Below, in pieces: positions 32,584-33,105 of a DNA stretch of 33,105 nucleotides (the first letter of the stretch is position 1; each line of letters starts with the position of its first letter). The notes under the pieces are model-generated. The model saw only the letters and a program-made list of their open reading frames with translations, searched no databases and had not been told where the DNA came from. Source of the DNA: an uncultured Rhodospirillales bacterium (GTDB taxonomy: Bacteria; Pseudomonadota; Alphaproteobacteria; Acetobacterales; Acetobacteraceae); contig CAIRTN010000178.1 in NCBI GenBank assembly GCA_903881515.1, positions 1-33,105 on the forward strand, read 5' to 3'. The translations under genes were made by a program, and so were the position numbers.

Positions 32584-33105
32584 ATGAAACGTCGCTTTGT
32601 TCTCGCCACCGCGCTGCTCGCGTCCTGGGCCCTGCCCGCCGCGGCAGAGACCACCGAGATCTTCGTCCACTACCCGATGCCGGCGTTCTTCAAATCGGTG
32701 ATGGACCAGATCTCCACCGAATACATGCGCCAGCATCCCGAGGTGAAGATCACCTTCACCAGCCCCTCGCCGACCTACGAGGACGGGCTGCAACTGATGC
32801 TGCGTCAGGCCGGCACCGCGGAAATGCCAGACATGAGCTTCATCGGCTTGAATCGCCTGCGGGTTCTGGCCGAGCGCAATATCGGCACCGACCTCACGCC
32901 CTTCATCAAGGCGGAGCCGAATTTCGCCAGCGAAGGCTTTTCTGACCGCCTGCTGAATCTGGCAAAATTCGGCGGCAAGCAGATGGGCCTCGCCTTCGCG
33001 ACCTCGAACCCGATTTTCTATTACAACGCCGATCTCGTCCGCAAAGCCGGCGGCGATCCGGAAAACATGCCGAAGACCTGGGACGAGGTGCTGAAGCTCT
33101 CGGCG
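32584..33105 (+). CDS. UgpB-like extracellular solute-binding protein (5' part)
   Basis: The first 174 residues are present and the gene runs off the right edge. A Sec signal peptide (MKRRFVLATALLASWALPAAA, cleavage near residue 21) is followed by ETTEIFVHYPMPAFFKSVMDQISTEY, LMLRQAGTAEMPDMSFIG, and NPIFYYNADLVRKAGGDPENMPKTWDEVLKL. This pattern is characteristic of family 1 binding proteins and particularly close in layout to UgpB, the glycerol-3-phosphate and glycerophosphodiester binder. AAAGGAGA at 32569-32576 gives a near-perfect ribosome site 8 bases before the ATG, the strongest in the operon. This fits a binding protein made in excess over the membrane parts. Confidence 0.9.
   Translation, partial: MKRRFVLATALLASWALPAAAETTEIFVHYPMPAFFKSVMDQISTEYMRQHPEVKITFTSPSPTYEDGLQLMLRQAGTAEMPDMSFIGLNRLRVLAERNIGTDLTPFIKAEPNFASEGFSDRLLNLAKFGGKQMGLAFATSNPIFYYNADLVRKAGGDPENMPKTWDEVLKLSA

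Noticed and set aside
1-33105. CRISPR arrays, insertion sequences, phage or integrase genes, restriction or toxin-antitoxin systems
   Set aside because: No repeat-spacer pattern, terminal inverted repeats with transposase motifs, integrase motifs or defence domains were seen on either strand; the gene content is metabolic and transport related.

Overview
The window is high-GC, tightly packed DNA. It reads as the chromosome of an alphaproteobacterium, most likely order Rhodospirillales and possibly Acetobacteraceae. That placement is inferred from the core order rpsA-sppA-ihfB-lapA-pyrF-trpF, from an ATP-synthase zeta-inhibitor (DUF1476) gene, and from many Tat-like or Sec-exported ABC binding proteins. 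No tRNA, rRNA, CRISPR array, insertion sequence or phage gene is visible. No stretch over about 215 bases lacks a gene.

Region 1 (1-3624) is a housekeeping block on the + strand: the 3' part of rpsA, sppA, ihfB, a lapA-domain gene, pyrF and trpF, with short gaps or 4-base overlaps. Two regulatory signals lie inside coding sequence. A strong intrinsic-terminator hairpin sits in the first codons of sppA, and a near-consensus IHF site sits in the sppA tail just before ihfB. The trpB/trpA genes that often follow trpF are absent.

Region 2 (3670-19656) is accessory catabolism and transport. It holds an EamA-type exporter, a secreted alpha/beta-hydrolase-domain protein and an HpcH/HpaI-type aldolase. 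Divergent from the aldolase is a hyuB-hyuA-TPP enzyme operon. A minus-strand operon encodes a NitT/TauT-type importer plus an aldose-epimerase-like protein. Divergent from that is a GMC oxidoreductase followed by a carboxymuconolactone-decarboxylase-fold (CMD) protein. A second CMD protein faces it tail to tail and is co-transcribed with the zeta-inhibitor gene.

Region 3 (19807-33105) looks like two importers for phosphorylated or phosphodiester solutes around a lipid-related pair. The first operon has a sugar-isomerase-like TIM barrel, a family-5 binding protein, two ATPases, two permeases and a cytoplasmic GDPD-type phosphodiesterase. Its gene content resembles the agrocinopine (acc) operon of Agrobacterium. 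On the minus strand are an OlsB-like acyltransferase and a PHP-domain hydrolase. Divergent from these is a metallophosphoesterase followed by a UgpC/A/E/B-like importer, whose binding-protein gene runs off the window end. Four unrelated enzyme types (GDPD, metallophosphoesterase, PHP, ornithine-lipid-type acyltransferase) point to scavenging of organic phosphodiesters or membrane-lipid remodelling. This is the best candidate here for an undescribed system.

All four convergent gene junctions have zero or negative spacing. Two of them share a single CTAG as both stop codons. Function calls come from motifs read by eye; no database search was possible.
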